DNA of 49,374 bases from CAZLNV01 sp964561095 (lineage in GTDB: Bacteria > Bacillota_I > Bacilli_A > RF39 > UBA660): assembly GCA_964561095.1 (NCBI GenBank), contig CAZLNV010000002.1, forward strand, positions 1 through 49,374, read 5' to 3'. Under the pieces are notes generated by a model. That model was not told where the DNA came from. It did not search any database and saw only the letters and a list, made by a program, of their open reading frames with translations. The translations under genes and the position numbers were made by a program. Of this stretch, positions 24,200 through 32,047 are shown one piece after another. Each line of letters opens with the position of its first letter. Positions within the stretch are counted from its first letter, which is position 1.

Positions 24200-25405
24200 C
24201 TATATTTCCCTAGATAGGGTTTTCCCCTCTTTAAAATGACAATCCGATGTGCAATTAAAGTCCGGAAATGTACATCTAGCTCCGTGTGAATAACGTTGAA
24301 TATCCTTTGCAAGATGGTTGCCCGATTTTTCTAATGCTTTCTTGTATTTTAGTAATGTTTGCTTAGTCTGTAGCATTATTTCTAGTTGAGCAGAAGAGCA
24401 CAATCTTTCTTTACACTTTAATATAAAATCACCATATTTACCGGTTTCATTTATTCTAATAAGTTCCCCTTGTGGAATAATTTCTTTTACAATTTGCATA
24501 TCTTGAAGCCATTCGTTTACCAGCATTTGATTACCTTCAATTATTGGTGGAATAAAATATTCTTTTTCGGGCAATAGTTCCATTTGATAGTCTAAAGTCC
24601 TATGCCTATGAGCTTGAGCTAATTCAGCAAACGAGGCTTTATATGTTGTAGAATAGACATCACCAAAATACTCTTCTTTATCTTTTAAGTTTGTCCCAAA
24701 AAGCGACAAATTTCTTTCTTTCTCGTTTTTCATTAAGCCAGGAACAAGGACTCCAACTCTATCAAGTTCATCTAAAAATTCTTCCATTGATACTGCCAAT
24801 TTTGAATAAAAATTATCCCGCATAAGCCCATAAATATTGATGTATTCATTCATCCAAGATGCCAAATAATTAATTTGTCTTAATGATGTGGTATAAATCA
24901 TTTGAGTTGGCATAAATACCGTAACTAAATATCTAGCATTTTCTTGCGATAACTTTTGTATTTTAGCATCACTGTAAATATTTCCATATTTATTTTTGAT
25001 TTCAATTTTAAATAAATCAATCCATTTATTGTATAACTTTTCTTCATCTGCTGTAATAACTGATCCTTCTTTTCTAACAACTGGTGTGTATCTTGCAGAT
25101 TTTTCACTAGTAGTATATTGATGTTCATTGTTAATAACTATAGCTAAAATTTTAGGAATATCCTGCAAGTTAAAAATAATGCTTATGTGATCATATACAC
25201 TATGATGACCATTATTTAATGTCATATCAATTCTACGATTAGTTTTTTCTATCGGTTCATTTTCTAAATGTTTAAAGCCTTCTTTATCATAACAAATACC
25301 TGCAATTTTCCCACATAAATTTAATGCTTTTTTTTGATCAAATGTATTATCTGATTTCATAAATTGATTTGGCAAAATATCAATTTTTATTTTATTATTT
25401 TCCAT
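24200..25405 (-). CDS. thyX: Flavin-dependent thymidylate synthase, long form
   Basis: Methylates dUMP to dTMP using FAD and methylene-tetrahydrofolate. At 401 residues it is much longer than the usual 220-260. Two ThyX-like halves are visible. The first (about 55-110: NNGHHSVYDH, then YTTSEKSARYTP) has lost the RHR signature, which here reads NNEH. The second (about 255-345) carries RHR at 267-269 (AHRHRTLDYQ) and LCSSAQLEIMLQTK. The C-terminus has several Cys (CTFPDFNCTSDC) that could bind metal. The long two-half form and the gene pairing with tmk support the call. The active-site assignment is inference. Confidence 0.82.
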   Translation of the reverse strand: MENNKIKIDILPNQFMKSDNTFDQKKALNLCGKIAGICYDKEGFKHLENEPIEKTNRRIDMTLNNGHHSVYDHISIIFNLQDIPKILAIVINNEHQYTTSEKSARYTPVVRKEGSVITADEEKLYNKWIDLFKIEIKNKYGNIYSDAKIQKLSQENARYLVTVFMPTQMIYTTSLRQINYLASWMNEYINIYGLMRDNFYSKLAVSMEEFLDELDRVGVLVPGLMKNEKERNLSLFGTNLKDKEEYFGDVYSTTYKASFAELAQAHRHRTLDYQMELLPEKEYFIPPIIEGNQMLVNEWLQDMQIVKEIIPQGELIRINETGKYGDFILKCKERLCSSAQLEIMLQTKQTLLKYKKALEKSGNHLAKDIQRYSHGARCTFPDFNCTSDCHFKEGKTLSREI

Positions 25406-25471
25406 ACAAAAACTCCTTCTAAAAATATAATTAAATTCCCAAAATGATTCTCTTTTCTATATTTATTATAA

Positions 25472-25500
25472 TTTAAAAAAGTTATTTTAACAATAACTTT
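25472..25500 (-). terminator. Terminator of the nucleotidase gene
   Basis: On the minus strand: AAAGTTATT (25500-25492), loop, AATAACTTT (25486-25478), followed by a T run. It overlaps the last codons of the gene at 25482. Confidence 0.8.
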
Positions 25501-26063
25501 TTCTCAACTTCACGCCAATTGTTTACTCTTTCTGTTTTAAATTCATTTAAGTATTCATCAGTTAAATCTTTATTATGGTAGGCACTAAATAGTAAATTTC
25601 TTTCTGGCAAATAACAAGCAGAAAGTAAATTGTTTAATTTATCATCTATTCTAATATCAGCGGCAATCATTTTTTTGTTACCGCAAAAAATATAATTATA
25701 AGGAATAATAAATGGGAAATTTTTAATTAAAAACTCATGCTTATTAGCAGCATTAATTCCACATTTTTCTTTGATCTCCGGAATCAAATAATCAGTACCA
25801 ATAAATACTTCATACTCTTTTGATAATTGTTCAATTACCCTAACAGCGTCTTCATATATATAACAATAATCATATATATTATGGGATAACAAATAATTAT
25901 CAAAAAATTCTTTTCTTAATTCTTCAGGTATCACTTCTTGCATGTAGAAACCTTTAAAATATTCTTTAGGATAATTAGTACCTAAAAATTCATTAATTAG
26001 ATATAAAAGACCACCTTCACATATTACTTCATCCATATCAATCATTATAGTTTTTTTGCTCAT
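25482..26063 (-). CDS. 5'(3')-deoxyribonucleotidase-like HAD phosphatase
   Basis: 193 residues of the NT5C type of the HAD superfamily. Motif I is IMIDMDEVICEGG (nucleophile Asp9 and acid Asp11), motif II a Thr in FIGTDYL (near residue 90), a Lys near 129-131 is a possible motif III, and motif IV is IRIDDKLNNL (about 138-147). Such enzymes dephosphorylate pyrimidine (deoxy)nucleoside monophosphates. Its place just upstream of thyX-tmk suggests a dTMP/dUMP balancing role, though 75 bases and a terminator separate them. Confidence 0.8.
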   Translation of the reverse strand: MSKKTIMIDMDEVICEGGLLYLINEFLGTNYPKEYFKGFYMQEVIPEELRKEFFDNYLLSHNIYDYCYIYEDAVRVIEQLSKEYEVFIGTDYLIPEIKEKCGINAANKHEFLIKNFPFIIPYNYIFCGNKKMIAADIRIDDKLNNLLSACYLPERNLLFSAYHNKDLTDEYLNEFKTERVNNWREVEKKLLLK

Positions 26064-26134
26064 ATGCCTCCATATGAATTTTATTATAAAGGATAAGCAT
26101 TATTTTAACAACACTATGTAATTAAAAATTACTA

Positions 26135-26596
26135 TTATTTCAAAGTTTTATCGGTTTTTTGAGCCTTTCTTGCAATTGATGCTGGATTTCGTTTTATAAA
26201 TGTTAACCTATATATTAATAAAGAATAAATTATTATTAATATATATGGTAAGTTGTTTTGAAAAAATGGTTCTTGAAATATCCCTTTAAAAAAGTTGGAA
26301 CTGTAACTATAAAGCGGTGCAAATAATATAACTCCTCTTAAAGCAATTATAATAATCATTAAATAAACGGACAAAAGAAGTATATAATAATTTCTATTCT
26401 TAAATTCTTTTTTCTTTATCTCAATTATCTGAAAAACGCCTAAAATAAATGTAGGAATTGATAATAATAGATAAAACGGAATAGATAAATCATCATTTTT
26501 GAAAAGAATAAATATAGAAAAAATTATACATGCAAACAAGGTAATCGAAGATAAAATAAATAATAAAGTATATTTTTTATTCTCCAACATTATCAT
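26135..26596 (-). CDS. Unrecognised four-span membrane protein
   Basis: 153 residues with hydrophobic segments at about 10-30, 38-58, 70-94 and 115-135, and a basic C-terminal tail (KRNPASIARKAQKTDKT). I do not recognise the family. Its start overlaps the end of the upstream single-span protein gene by 20 bases, so the two are coupled and probably work together in the membrane. Confidence 0.7.
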   Translation of the reverse strand: MIMLENKKYTLLFILSSITLFACIIFSIFILFKNDDLSIPFYLLLSIPTFILGVFQIIEIKKKEFKNRNYYILLLSVYLMIIIIALRGVILFAPLYSYSSNFFKGIFQEPFFQNNLPYILIIIYSLLIYRLTFIKRNPASIARKAQKTDKTLK

Positions 26597-27233
26597 TCAC
26601 CTCTTTTTCTGTTAAAGTATCCACATTAACAAATTTATCTACTGCACAATCAATTAAGTATAAATAGTTTTCAATTTTATTGCTAAAAACAGTATCGCTC
26701 ATGTAGTAATAGTCAAAATTAATAAATTTTAAATAATTGCTTCGATATTCATAAAGATGTGATATATCCCAATCTGACTTTGGTGTCATATAAATTGTAC
26801 TAGCAGCTAATATTGTAAACATTTCTTTTTCTTCTTCTGAAGATTTACTTTTTTTATAGATCTCAAAAGTTTTAAGTAAAGGTAAGTAATCATAAATTTT
26901 ATCTTCATAATTATAATATTCAAGGTAATTCATTTTTTTATTCTCATCATATAATAATTTTTGTTTCTTAAAAAAGTCTACCGTATCTTGATATGAAGTT
27001 ATCGCCTCTATTTCAGACTCAGTATATATATTTAAATATTTAGGATCTTTAAGTTTATTTATATTACTTTGAATACTGTCCAAACTTTTAATCATTCTAT
27101 CATTTATATTTAACATACTAAAATATTTAATTTTCATGTCAATCATATGATTAACGTTAGAAATAATTAAAAATGACAAAACCATTATTATAATCACTGC
27201 TGTTATATTCCTAATCCATTTCAAAATTTTCAT
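26577..27233 (-). CDS. Unrecognised membrane-anchored protein
   Basis: 218 residues: a basic N-terminus (MKILKWIR), one membrane segment at about 9-27, and a mostly helical, charged outer domain rich in Tyr, Lys and Glu. No cleavage site or lipobox is evident, so it is probably anchored by its N-terminus. No family is recognised. It is coupled to the four-span protein gene (overlap of 20 bases) and lies after the gpmI terminator. Confidence 0.7.
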   Translation of the reverse strand: MKILKWIRNITAVIIIMVLSFLIISNVNHMIDMKIKYFSMLNINDRMIKSLDSIQSNINKLKDPKYLNIYTESEIEAITSYQDTVDFFKKQKLLYDENKKMNYLEYYNYEDKIYDYLPLLKTFEIYKKSKSSEEEKEMFTILAASTIYMTPKSDWDISHLYEYRSNYLKFINFDYYYMSDTVFSNKIENYLYLIDCAVDKFVNVDTLTEKEVNDNVGE

Positions 27234-27261
27234 TTAACACCTCTTCTACTATGGATAGTAT

Positions 27262-27292
27262 AATAAAAAAAAGTTATTATTGCAATAACTTT
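27262..27292 (-). terminator. Terminator of gpmI
   Basis: On the minus strand: AAAGTTATT (27292-27284), five-base loop, AATAACTTT (27278-27270), then TTTTTT. It begins at the gpmI stop codon. The stem sequence is the same as in the terminator at 25478-25500. Confidence 0.85.
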
Positions 27293-28793
27293 ATTCTTTA
27301 ATAATTAATGAATGACCTGTCATTTCATCTGGTTTTTTTATTTCATACATATCTATAATTGTTGGTACTATATCTTTTAAAGTACCTTCATTTTCTATTC
27401 TATATTTATTATTACATATAATGAATGGCACTTTATTTGTTGTATGACTCGTTACTGGGTTATCAAATTTATCTATCATATATTCGGCATTACCATGATC
27501 GGCTGTTATAACTAGTTCATAAAATTCCTCTTTTGCTTTTTCTTCGATTTTACCTACACAAAAATCGCACATCTCAATTGCGTCAATCGCAGCTTTTACA
27601 TTTCCAGTATGACCTACCATATCAGGATTTGCAAAGTTAACAAGTATAAAATCTTGATCTTCATCCATTGCCTTTAATACTTCACCTGTAACTTCACCAA
27701 CACTCATTTCTGGTTTCATATCATATGTCGGTACTTTAGGAGAAGGCACTAGTACTTTAGAATAGTTCTTGTCCTTTATTTCTTTACCACCATCAAAGAA
27801 ATATGTAACATGATTATATTTTTCTGTCTCAGCAATTCTTATTTGCTTATACTCTAAACTTGCTAAGTATTCCCCAAAAGTATTAGCAATTTCTTCGTTT
27901 TCATACGCATAATCAACATTCTTATGTATTTTAAAAATAGATGCAAATTTAACATTTTTAAATTTTGCTGTATTAAATATGTTAAAATTAGGATCTGTAA
28001 ATGCATCTATCAATTGCTTCATTCTTTCAGGTCTAAAGTTAATAAATATAACTCCATCATTTTCGCTTACTTTACTTCCACCATTTATAACACTTGCATT
28101 TATAAATTCATCTGTTATATTACTTCTATAATGTGCTTCCAAACAATTTGACGCGTTCTTAAATTGATTCCCAACGCTATAAACAAAAGCATTGTATGCT
28201 TTTGCTATTCTCTCCCATCTGTTGTCTCTATCCATTGCGTAATATCTTCCAACTATAGATGATACTTTTCCTAAATTAAGAGTAGCAGCTTTTTCCATAA
28301 AATTTTCAATAAATGCTTTAGCACTTTTGGGAGGAGTATCTCTTCCATCAGTTATAAAATGAAAACATACATTTTTTACTTTTTTTAATTTAGCTAAAGC
28401 TAAAGTAGCATAAAAATGGTTAGTGCTAGAATGTACACCGCCATTTGATAAGAGTCCTATTAAATGTAATGTAGAATTGTTTTTGTTAACATGGTCCATT
28501 ACGTTTAGCAAAACATCATTATCAAAAAATTCTTTACTTTTAATTTTATCATTTATTAAAGAAAGAGATTGCTTTGTAGTTCTCCCACTGCCAATAGTAA
28601 TATGCCCTACTTCACTATTTCCCATTTGTCCTTTAGGTAGTCCGACATCTTCTCCACTAGCGGATAATTCGGCACACGGATAAATAGACATTAATTTGTC
28701 CAATACCGGTGTATTTGCAAGTTTTACTGCATTGCCTTTATATTCGTTATATATACCAAAACCATCTAATATCAACAATATGATTTTTTTCAT
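27291..28793 (-). CDS. gpmI: 2,3-bisphosphoglycerate-independent phosphoglycerate mutase
   Basis: Converts 3- to 2-phosphoglycerate in glycolysis, with two Mn ions. 500 residues, slightly under the usual 510. It starts LILDGFGIYNEYKGNAV with the first metal Asp, has the phosphoserine site in GQMGNSEVGHITIGSGR (Ser61), the bisphosphoglycerate-binding DGRDTPP, and the C-terminal metal cluster NPDMVGHTG, TADHGNAEYM and TSHTT. It has its own terminator. It lies in a group with tpiA, pgk and gapA but separated from them by spo0A and an HExxH protein. Confidence 0.97.
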   Translation of the reverse strand: MKKIILLILDGFGIYNEYKGNAVKLANTPVLDKLMSIYPCAELSASGEDVGLPKGQMGNSEVGHITIGSGRTTKQSLSLINDKIKSKEFFDNDVLLNVMDHVNKNNSTLHLIGLLSNGGVHSSTNHFYATLALAKLKKVKNVCFHFITDGRDTPPKSAKAFIENFMEKAATLNLGKVSSIVGRYYAMDRDNRWERIAKAYNAFVYSVGNQFKNASNCLEAHYRSNITDEFINASVINGGSKVSENDGVIFINFRPERMKQLIDAFTDPNFNIFNTAKFKNVKFASIFKIHKNVDYAYENEEIANTFGEYLASLEYKQIRIAETEKYNHVTYFFDGGKEIKDKNYSKVLVPSPKVPTYDMKPEMSVGEVTGEVLKAMDEDQDFILVNFANPDMVGHTGNVKAAIDAIEMCDFCVGKIEEKAKEEFYELVITADHGNAEYMIDKFDNPVTSHTTNKVPFIICNNKYRIENEGTLKDIVPTIIDMYEIKKPDEMTGHSLIIKE

Positions 28794-28847
28794 AAATTCA
28801 CCTTTACTAATTCTAACATAAAGCTTAATTATTTACAAACTATTATA

Positions 28848-30413
28848 TTATATGCTTTTGCTATTTTTATCTTTAAAGCCTTCTAATTCTTCTATTATTA
28901 GGGATAATTCTTTATAACACGCTTTAAGCTCTTCTTCTCTCGTTATATACCTAGTGTAATCTTTATTTTCATTAAAATGTTGAATATTTTTACTTTTTAA
29001 ATTTTTAATAATCGATTCGTAGAATTTAGATATTGTTCCTTCACTATGAGCTCTTAAATATTGATTAAGGCTTGTTTGAGTTTTTATTAAAAAATAACCA
29101 TAGACTCTTTCTTTTAACACTTCTCTAACTTCTTCAGTATATTTCCCATATTTATCGTTACTTAATTTTATTAAATTGTTAATTATATAATCTAACGTTA
29201 CTTCTTCGGAATGAATTAAATAATCATATAAACCTATTTTAGAAGAATTCTCTTTTTTATTTTCTAATGAGTCTCTTTCTTCAATTAATTCAAATAAATC
29301 TTTCTTATTTCCTCTTATATCATATTCGTAAAGTAAGACCAATGGAAATTCACCATTAATTAAAGATTTCATGAATATGGATTTGTTTTTTTTCACAGTT
29401 CTCTCGAATAACAAATTAAAATTTATTAAATTTAAATTGCTTTTCTTCCTTTCGGTTATATCTCTAGATGATTTAGATTTATAAAAATTTAAATCTTTTA
29501 AAATGTATTCCTTGATTTCTTGTAATTTAGAAGGTGCAATTTCTAAAATAAGATAAAATAAGCTTTTGTATGAGTAATACATTGCGTCTCTTTCAAATGA
29601 TAAATCTTCATAGTTTCTTTCATAATAGTCTTCTTCTCTTAATAGTTTCCCTAGCATTAAATCTTTTGCACATGTCAAATTTGGTAAACTTATTTCTCTA
29701 GAATTTATTTGATAATAATGCCTTTTTTCATGAAAAAATATAACAAAATTGTCAATTACATCTATAGAATTTAAATCACCTGAACTAAAAAATATTGTCT
29801 TACTGTCAAAATCATAATTACCATATTCTTCATCATTATTAGGCTCTATTTGTAAATTTAAATCTTTTATATTTTCTTTTTCTAAAATTGACTTACATTT
29901 TTCAAAAAATATTTTTTTATACAAGAACTCATTAATAACCTGTTCTTTTTCTATTAAATTTTTAAATATATAATCTAAATATTCATTTTTTTTATTGCAT
30001 ATTCCACCGCATATATACATACGTATTAATTCTTCTATTTCATCTTTTGTTAAAACCTCACCATTTTTCATTTTTATATAATATGATTGTTCTAATTCAA
30101 TTTCATTTTTATAATCGATGTCTATCGTATCTGTAAAATTTCTTGTGTACACGCCAAGAATCATTGTAGCTTTTGCTATGTCATTAGACAATTTTATTCT
30201 TTCTATTTCATCTTCACATTTATTCCATTTTACTTTTAAACTATCGATGTATGATGTTATTGTTTCACTAATAATATTCATTTCAGATAAGTATGACTTT
30301 TTCTCCGCTTCTGGCCTTATAAATTTATTAGAATAATCAATGTATTCTTGAATACTAAAACTGTTTGTTGCTAAATCATTCAACAATTTTCGCTTTATAT
30401 CTAAATCATTCAT
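28848..30413 (-). CDS. Unrecognised HExxH protein, possible metallopeptidase
   Basis: 521 residues, charged and largely helical, with no signal peptide and no membrane helix. Residues 228-232 read HEKRH within FVIFFHEKRHYYQIN, the zinc-metallopeptidase signature, and about 50 residues later comes LSFERDAMYYS, which could give the third ligand. I know no family for the rest. The start at 30413 is chosen because AGGAG lies five bases before it; 16 codons more are open upstream. It sits directly after spo0A on the same strand, beyond a terminator. A cytoplasmic protease or peptide-processing role is inference from the motif alone. Confidence 0.75.
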   Translation of the reverse strand: MNDLDIKRKLLNDLATNSFSIQEYIDYSNKFIRPEAEKKSYLSEMNIISETITSYIDSLKVKWNKCEDEIERIKLSNDIAKATMILGVYTRNFTDTIDIDYKNEIELEQSYYIKMKNGEVLTKDEIEELIRMYICGGICNKKNEYLDYIFKNLIEKEQVINEFLYKKIFFEKCKSILEKENIKDLNLQIEPNNDEEYGNYDFDSKTIFFSSGDLNSIDVIDNFVIFFHEKRHYYQINSREISLPNLTCAKDLMLGKLLREEDYYERNYEDLSFERDAMYYSYKSLFYLILEIAPSKLQEIKEYILKDLNFYKSKSSRDITERKKSNLNLINFNLLFERTVKKNKSIFMKSLINGEFPLVLLYEYDIRGNKKDLFELIEERDSLENKKENSSKIGLYDYLIHSEEVTLDYIINNLIKLSNDKYGKYTEEVREVLKERVYGYFLIKTQTSLNQYLRAHSEGTISKFYESIIKNLKSKNIQHFNENKDYTRYITREEELKACYKELSLIIEELEGFKDKNSKSI

Positions 30414-30438
30414 AGACACTCCTATAATTATTTTAACA

Positions 30439-30468
30439 CAAAAAAAGAAACTATTTATCAAAATAGTT
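30439..30468 (-). terminator. Terminator of spo0A
   Basis: On the minus strand: AACTATTT (30468-30461), four-base loop, AAATAGTT (30456-30449), followed by TCTTTTTTT. Confidence 0.85.
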
Positions 30469-30491
30469 ACATTTTACATTGAATATACTAT

Positions 30492-31253
30492 TTATCTGAC
30501 TTTTAACATATCAAGTCTTAATTTGTCAGCAATAGTTACTATAAATTCTGAATTAGTAGGTTTTGCTCTATCAATATCTACACTATGCCCAAAAATTTCC
30601 TCCATTAAATCCCAGTCGCCTCTATTCCAACTCACTTCAATAGCATGTCTTATAGCTCTTTCCACTCTAGATGTAGATGTTTCATACCTTTTAGCTATTT
30701 CTGGATATAATTGCTTAGTAATCCCACCAATCAAACCGCAATCCTGATAAACCAAAGATATTGCTTCTCTAATGTATTGATATCCTTTAATGTGAGAAGG
30801 AATACCCAATTGATGAAGAACATTAGTGATATTAATTTGTAATTTATTTGCGCTAATATTTATAATATTTCCTTTATTAGTTGTATTTATAGTTTCTAAT
30901 ATTTTATTTTCTAAATCAAGTAATTCAAATGGCTTTAATATAAAGTATTTAACCCCATATTCGCTTACCTTTCTAATAGTTTCTTCTTCATTAAAAGATG
31001 TCACAACAATAACATTCTTATTAATATTATCGCTTTTCATTTTTTCTAATACATATATCCCGTCTTTTCTAGGCATAATCAAATCAAGCAATATTACATC
31101 AATATTATCATTTTTTTCTTTAATAGTATTATAGGCCTCTATCCCATCGTTTGCTTCGTATGCAATCTCAATTTGTTTATTATTAGAAAAATACTCCTTT
31201 ATCATCGCCACTAATGCTTTATTATCATCTACTACTAGTACTTTTGATTTCAT
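30492..31253 (-). CDS. spo0A: Stage 0 sporulation response regulator Spo0A
   Basis: 253 residues. The receiver domain (1-120) has DD at 9-10, phospho-Asp57 in ILLDLIMPRKDG, Thr in VVTSFNEEE and Lys in FILKPFE. The effector domain (about 135-253) is that of Spo0A: ITNVLHQLGIPSHIKGYQY, GITKQLYPEIAKRYET, then the recognition helix SRVERAIRHAIEVSW and KPTNSEFIVTIADKLRL. This level of match identifies Spo0A rather than a generic regulator. It controls entry into sporulation or stress development in Firmicutes. No other sporulation gene is in the window, so whether the cell sporulates cannot be said. It has its own promoter, palindrome and 0A-like boxes upstream. Confidence 0.97.
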   Translation of the reverse strand: MKSKVLVVDDNKALVAMIKEYFSNNKQIEIAYEANDGIEAYNTIKEKNDNIDVILLDLIMPRKDGIYVLEKMKSDNINKNVIVVTSFNEEETIRKVSEYGVKYFILKPFELLDLENKILETINTTNKGNIINISANKLQINITNVLHQLGIPSHIKGYQYIREAISLVYQDCGLIGGITKQLYPEIAKRYETSTSRVERAIRHAIEVSWNRGDWDLMEEIFGHSVDIDRAKPTNSEFIVTIADKLRLDMLKVR

Positions 31254-31279
31254 TTTTTATCCTCTCTATTCACAACATA

Positions 31280-31308
31280 ATTATACAATTAAAATTGTAC
31301 TATTTGCT
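31280..31308 (-). promoter_or_regulatory. spo0A promoter with overlapping palindrome
   Basis: On the minus strand: a perfect -10 TATAAT (31285-31280) with 17 bases to a poor -35 (AGCAAA). A 16-base palindrome, TACAATT-AA-AATTGTA (31284-31299), overlaps the -10 box, a good place for a repressor. The poor -35 fits a promoter that needs an activator. No convincing sigma-H promoter was found. Confidence 0.6.
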
Positions 31309-31339
31309 ATAGGAGGGATTGTAATCATTTGCTTTAATT

Positions 31340-31366
31340 TGTCGAATTTTAGTTTATTTTGTCGAC
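31340..31366. promoter_or_regulatory. Tandem 0A-box-like sites upstream of spo0A
   Basis: TGTCGAA, the Spo0A-binding consensus, is at 31340-31346, and TGTCGAC is at 31360-31366. They have the same orientation and are spaced 20 bases apart, about two helical turns. They lie 87-113 bases upstream of the spo0A start. The second is inside the last codons of tpiA (Val-Asp), so it is constrained by coding as well. Confidence 0.6.
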
Positions 31367-32047
31367 CATATCCCTAATATACTTTATATCAACACTTTTT
31401 TTACCTATTCCTACACCATCACAGACTTCTAAAATATCATTAATATTATTTTTATTGACGCCTATTCCGTAATATACTTCTATATCTGTTTTATAATTTT
31501 TAATAAAATATTCCTTAATATCAATTACTACTTTTCTAATAATATTTATATCTTGTGAATCGTTTTCTAACCACGATGGCTCATATATAATAGATAAGTT
31601 TTTGAGATTAAGAATTTCAATATCTTTTAAATAATAATTTAATTCTTTTTTTATATATTGAAATGGTTCTTTCATATATTTTGGTTCACCTACTACCAAT
31701 ATTGTATTAAATTTAGCAGTTAAACTTCTAAATAATTTTTCTTTTATTAAAGATTTATTATCTAATCCATTAATTAACCTTTCACTATGATTTAATATGG
31801 TATAACTTATTGATAAGTCTTTTAGGCTTTCTAAGCAAACTTCTCCTGTATAATTTCCATAATCACTTGAATAGAAGTTTTGACTTCCTACTTTAAATTT
31901 AAAATTTTTAAACAAAGAAAGATATGCTATATTAGGAAACAAAACAATATCTATTTTTTTACTATTAATAATAGTTATATCTTTTTTATAATTCTCTATA
32001 TCGTTCAAACTAAGATAACATTTATTATTTAATATTAATTTTTTCAT
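31349..32047 (-). CDS. tpiA: Triosephosphate isomerase, divergent
   Basis: Interconverts dihydroxyacetone phosphate and glyceraldehyde 3-phosphate. 232 residues, shorter than the usual 250. Recognised by GSQNFYSSDYGNYTGEV, the catalytic His in ILNHSERL (about residue 88), catalytic Glu in IIYEPSWLENDS (about 157) and a phosphate-binding IGVNKNN and GVGIGKKSVD near the end. The active-site Lys region is LNNKCYLS. Loop 6, almost always WAIGTG in this family, is here WLENDS, so loop closure may differ. The gene overlaps pgk by four bases. Confidence 0.9.
   Translation of the reverse strand: MKKLILNNKCYLSLNDIENYKKDITIINSKKIDIVLFPNIAYLSLFKNFKFKVGSQNFYSSDYGNYTGEVCLESLKDLSISYTILNHSERLINGLDNKSLIKEKLFRSLTAKFNTILVVGEPKYMKEPFQYIKKELNYYLKDIEILNLKNLSIIYEPSWLENDSQDINIIRKVVIDIKEYFIKNYKTDIEVYYGIGVNKNNINDILEVCDGVGIGKKSVDIKYIRDMVDKIN

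Noticed and set aside
24925..25128. A second minus-strand frame inside thyX.
   Set aside because: It is an out-of-frame shadow of a well-supported gene with no start signals.
25478..27292. The repeated AAAGTTATT/AATAACTTT stems as a mobile repeat.
   Set aside because: Each lies at a stop codon and is followed by a T run on the transcribed strand; they are ordinary terminators with similar AT-rich stems.
31280..31308. A sigma-H promoter for spo0A as in Bacillus.
   Set aside because: A GAAT-like -10 can be picked out, but there is no AGGAnnT-type -35 at the right distance; the TATAAT box is the better candidate.
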